Made by a program: the position numbers and the translations under genes
Assembly: GCA_027002265.1 (NCBI GenBank)
Contig: JAMOTM010000052.1
Coordinates: 1 to 64,000, forward strand
From: Aquificota bacterium
GTDB lineage: Bacteria > Aquificota > Aquificia > Desulfurobacteriales > DQVG01
Reading direction: 5' to 3'
DNA length: 64,000 nt
Shown: one piece after another, positions 61,424 to 64,000 of the stretch
How the letters are laid out: every line of letters starts with the position of its first letter
Position numbering within the stretch: the stretch's first letter is position 1
Notes under the pieces: model-generated
Databases searched by the model: none
Told to the model about the DNA's origin: nothing
What the model saw: the letters and a program-made list of their open reading frames with translations, nothing else

Positions 61424-61522
61424 ATGAAAAAAAAATATAAAACTTGCTTGTTTTGCTACCAGATGTTTTTGGTGTTTAGAAGAAGTCTTTTATAATTTAA
61501 ATGGAGTTATAAAGACTTAAAA
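61424..61522 (+). pseudogene. msrA: msrA (peptide methionine sulfoxide reductase A) 5' relic with frameshift
   Basis: MKKKYKT / (frameshift near 61445) / ACFATRCFWCLEEVFYNLNGVIKT*. Confidence 0.75.
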
Positions 61523-61537
61523 AACTTAGAAAATTTT

Positions 61538-62662
61538 CTAAAAGCAACTTGAATTGAAAGTACAAATTGGAAGTTTCTGCGAATTTAATATATCTAAATT
61601 TATAGCTTCCTCCTGCTTTTTTAAATCATTTTTTTTATTTTTAGATGTATTGTTAATCTCTTTATTTTTTAAATTCTTAGAAAATAACTTAGTCTTTATA
61701 TATGAAATAATATCTTTGTCTCCTTTTGCAAGAATAGTTCCATTACTAGAAAATAGAACTGGAACATAATCTATTTTTTTAGATTTTAGAAAATTTAAAT
61801 TTTCTTCATTATCTACAAAGCAGATTTTAAAGTTTGCTTTTAGCTTATCCTCATTTTCTTTTAAAAACTCTTCTACATGTCTACAATGTTCACATTTCTT
61901 GGATGCAAATAAGTAAAAGGTTTTATGGGATCCTGTATATATAAAATTTTCACAAGGTAAGTTTTTTATATTTAAAGTATATGTTTTAGAAGTTTTTAAA
62001 GAATGAACATAAATCTTTTGATTGTTTAATTTGAGCCAAGAAGTCATAAAGGCTGTCATATAAAATAAAGTTACAAAACCTATAAATCCAAGAGCAAGTT
62101 CTTTATAAGCTTTATTTCTTAAACACCATACTAAAAAGTTTGCAATAACAATATACATAGCACCTATGCAAAATAGACAAATATCTCTTAAGATAAATAC
62201 TTGAGTTGCAAAAAAGAATCCTTCGACAATTGCTGCTAGTAACAAAAATGCGCCTTCTACTTTTTCTAAAAGTTTTATAGGGTTATATTTATTAAAAACT
62301 GGAAGTTTAAAAATAAACTCACGTTTCTGAGCTTCTAATTTTAAAAGTTCTAAAGCTAAAAGAACAAAAAATAATAAATTTCCTAAAATTGTAAGCTTAT
62401 TTTCATCTTTTCCCATCAAATTTTCTACAAGTTTACAGCCAGAAGAATTACACCAAGAGTGGCCAGTTAAAAGCAAAAAAGAAATTTCTAAAAAGAAATA
62501 TAAAAGTGCAAGAAGAACATAAGGCCATTGGCTTAGAAAAATTGAAGTTTCTAAATTTTCTTCTTTTAATTTTTCCAAATTTTTAAGTTCATACTCATCT
62601 ATTAAATTTTTAATATAATTTGCTAAGATAACTAAAGCTATTACAGAAAGGAAAAAATTCAT
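61538..62662 (-). CDS. VKOR-like membrane protein fused to thioredoxin-like domain
   Basis: GHSWCNSSGCKLVEN; ILRDICLFCIGAMY; ASKKCEHCRHVEEFLKE. Confidence 0.75.
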   Translation of the reverse strand: MNFFLSVIALVILANYIKNLIDEYELKNLEKLKEENLETSIFLSQWPYVLLALLYFFLEISFLLLTGHSWCNSSGCKLVENLMGKDENKLTILGNLLFFVLLALELLKLEAQKREFIFKLPVFNKYNPIKLLEKVEGAFLLLAAIVEGFFFATQVFILRDICLFCIGAMYIVIANFLVWCLRNKAYKELALGFIGFVTLFYMTAFMTSWLKLNNQKIYVHSLKTSKTYTLNIKNLPCENFIYTGSHKTFYLFASKKCEHCRHVEEFLKENEDKLKANFKICFVDNEENLNFLKSKKIDYVPVLFSSNGTILAKGDKDIISYIKTKLFSKNLKNKEINNTSKNKKNDLKKQEEAINLDILNSQKLPICTFNSSCF

Positions 62663-62697
62663 AAAAAATCCTCCAAATTAAAACATAGAGCTAAACA

Positions 62698-63453
62698 TTA
62701 ATCTTCTGATATTTTTCTAATAAACCCAGATATTTTTTTTCTTTTTAAATCTTCATAAACACTTTTAGCTTCGGATTTTGTTTTAAATTTTCCTAAAAAA
62801 ACTTTGTAGTAATTATTTTCCTTTCTTATGAAAATTGAGTACTTAGATTTTAACTTTGTTTCTATCTCTTTAGCTAATTTTTTTGCTTGATTATATTTTA
62901 AAAAAGCTCCAAGCTGGATGGTCCAATATAGCTGTTTTTTTTCTTTTACATTATTTTGTTCGCTTTGAGAAGTACGTTGTTTGGATAAAGAAGAACTTCC
63001 CTTATTTTCATCTAAAAGAACTTTTTTTGCAAAGGCTTCATCACTTTCACTATCCATAATAAATATTTTATCTATATTTCCATCTTGAGTTTTCTTTTCT
63101 TTTAAAATTAAATCTTCTTCAGTTTGAGTCAAAGGTAATTTGGAATTAGAATCTCTATTATGGCTTTTATCTTCCGATGGTATTTCTTCAGGTAATTTTT
63201 CTATTACTTCACTAACTTTTTGAGTAAGATTAATAATTTTTTTTGTTTTAACCTCAAGTTGTTTTATTTTCTCTTCTTTTTCTATAATTTTTCTTTTATA
63301 ATTTGCAATTTGTCTTTGATAATTTAATATATCCTGAATTAACTTTTCCTTTTCAACTTTAGCTCCATGATAAAAACCTATTAAATAAGTTCCAGATAAA
63401 ATTATAAATCCACCTACACCTACCAAAAAAACTAAAAATTTTTCCTTATCCAT
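62698..63453 (-). CDS. SPOR-domain protein with N-terminal TM and coiled coil
   Basis: YWTIQLGAFLKYNQAKKLAKEIETKLKSKYSIFIRKENNYYKVFLGKFKTKSEAKSVYEDLK. Confidence 0.8.
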   Translation of the reverse strand: MDKEKFLVFLVGVGGFIILSGTYLIGFYHGAKVEKEKLIQDILNYQRQIANYKRKIIEKEEKIKQLEVKTKKIINLTQKVSEVIEKLPEEIPSEDKSHNRDSNSKLPLTQTEEDLILKEKKTQDGNIDKIFIMDSESDEAFAKKVLLDENKGSSSLSKQRTSQSEQNNVKEKKQLYWTIQLGAFLKYNQAKKLAKEIETKLKSKYSIFIRKENNYYKVFLGKFKTKSEAKSVYEDLKRKKISGFIRKISED

Positions 63454-64000
63454 TACATTTTCTCCGGTGCGTTGACCTTAAGAATATCTAAAAGCTCTTT
63501 CAAAACTTTTTTTATCGCAGATATGAGAATAAGGCGATTTATTGTAAGTTCTTTTTCATTTCCTAATATTTTACAACTTGAATAATATTTATGAAAAGCG
63601 GATGCTAAATCTAAAAGATAGTAAGGAATTAAATGAGGAGCTTGTTTTTGGATAGTTCTTTTTATAATCTCTTTAGCGAAAAATAAATTTTTAAGTAAGT
63701 TTTTCTCTTCTTCATTTAGTATTTCTGGATTGAATCTATCTAAATTCCAATCTAAATCAAATTCATTTTTTGCTTTTCTTAGTATAGAAGCTATACGAGC
63801 ATGAGCATATTTTACGTAATAAACTGGATTTTCATTGGCTTCTTTTTTTGCAAGTTCTATATCAAAATCTAAAGGAGTTTCGTGGCTCTTGGTTAAAAAT
63901 ATAAAGCGAATAGCATCTTTCCCAACTTCATTTAAAAGTTCTCTTAAAGTTACAAAAGTTCCTTTTCTTTTACTCATTTTTACTTCTTGACCATTTCTAA
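63453..64000 (-). CDS. argS: arginyl-tRNA synthetase, C-terminal part (5' end beyond the window)
   Basis: RNGQEVKMSKRKGTFVTLRELLNEVGKDAIRFIFL (reading through to the window edge). Confidence 0.9.
   Translation of the reverse strand, partial: RNGQEVKMSKRKGTFVTLRELLNEVGKDAIRFIFLTKSHETPLDFDIELAKKEANENPVYYVKYAHARIASILRKAKNEFDLDWNLDRFNPEILNEEEKNLLKNLFFAKEIIKRTIQKQAPHLIPYYLLDLASAFHKYYSSCKILGNEKELTINRLILISAIKKVLKELLDILKVNAPEKM

Overview
AT-rich bacterial chromosomal window, almost entirely coding. It starts with a GC-rich 5S rRNA and then carries housekeeping, cell-envelope and flagellar genes. The GC-rich rRNA in a very AT-rich genome, MotA/B, NikR, STT3, a NrdD tail plus NrdG, and BamA/LpxD together suggest a thermophilic anaerobic diderm, possibly Thermodesulfobacteriota-like; this is inference only. 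Most ORFs can be assigned to known families. The accessory signals are: (1) a relic CRISPR locus at about 31.1-32.25 kb, with a C-terminally truncated Cas6, an InsA-like zinc-ribbon/HTH gene, a near-consensus sigma70 promoter and a two-repeat, one-spacer array without other cas genes; (2) a ~260-bp direct repeat (11.9 and 13.06 kb), each copy holding an unannotated minus-strand 47-aa gene with its own RBS and terminator-like hairpin, flanking a nuclease-like/DUF2283 gene pair; (3) coaX with no AUG/GUG/UUG start available; (4) an unannotated 51-aa stand-alone NrdD glycyl-radical tail separated from nrdG by a terminator hairpin; (5) a signal peptide of BamA encoded inside the 3' end of a histidine kinase gene; (6) an msrA gene relic; (7) a diverged inverted pair of 67-bp elements at 31.98 and 48.1 kb.
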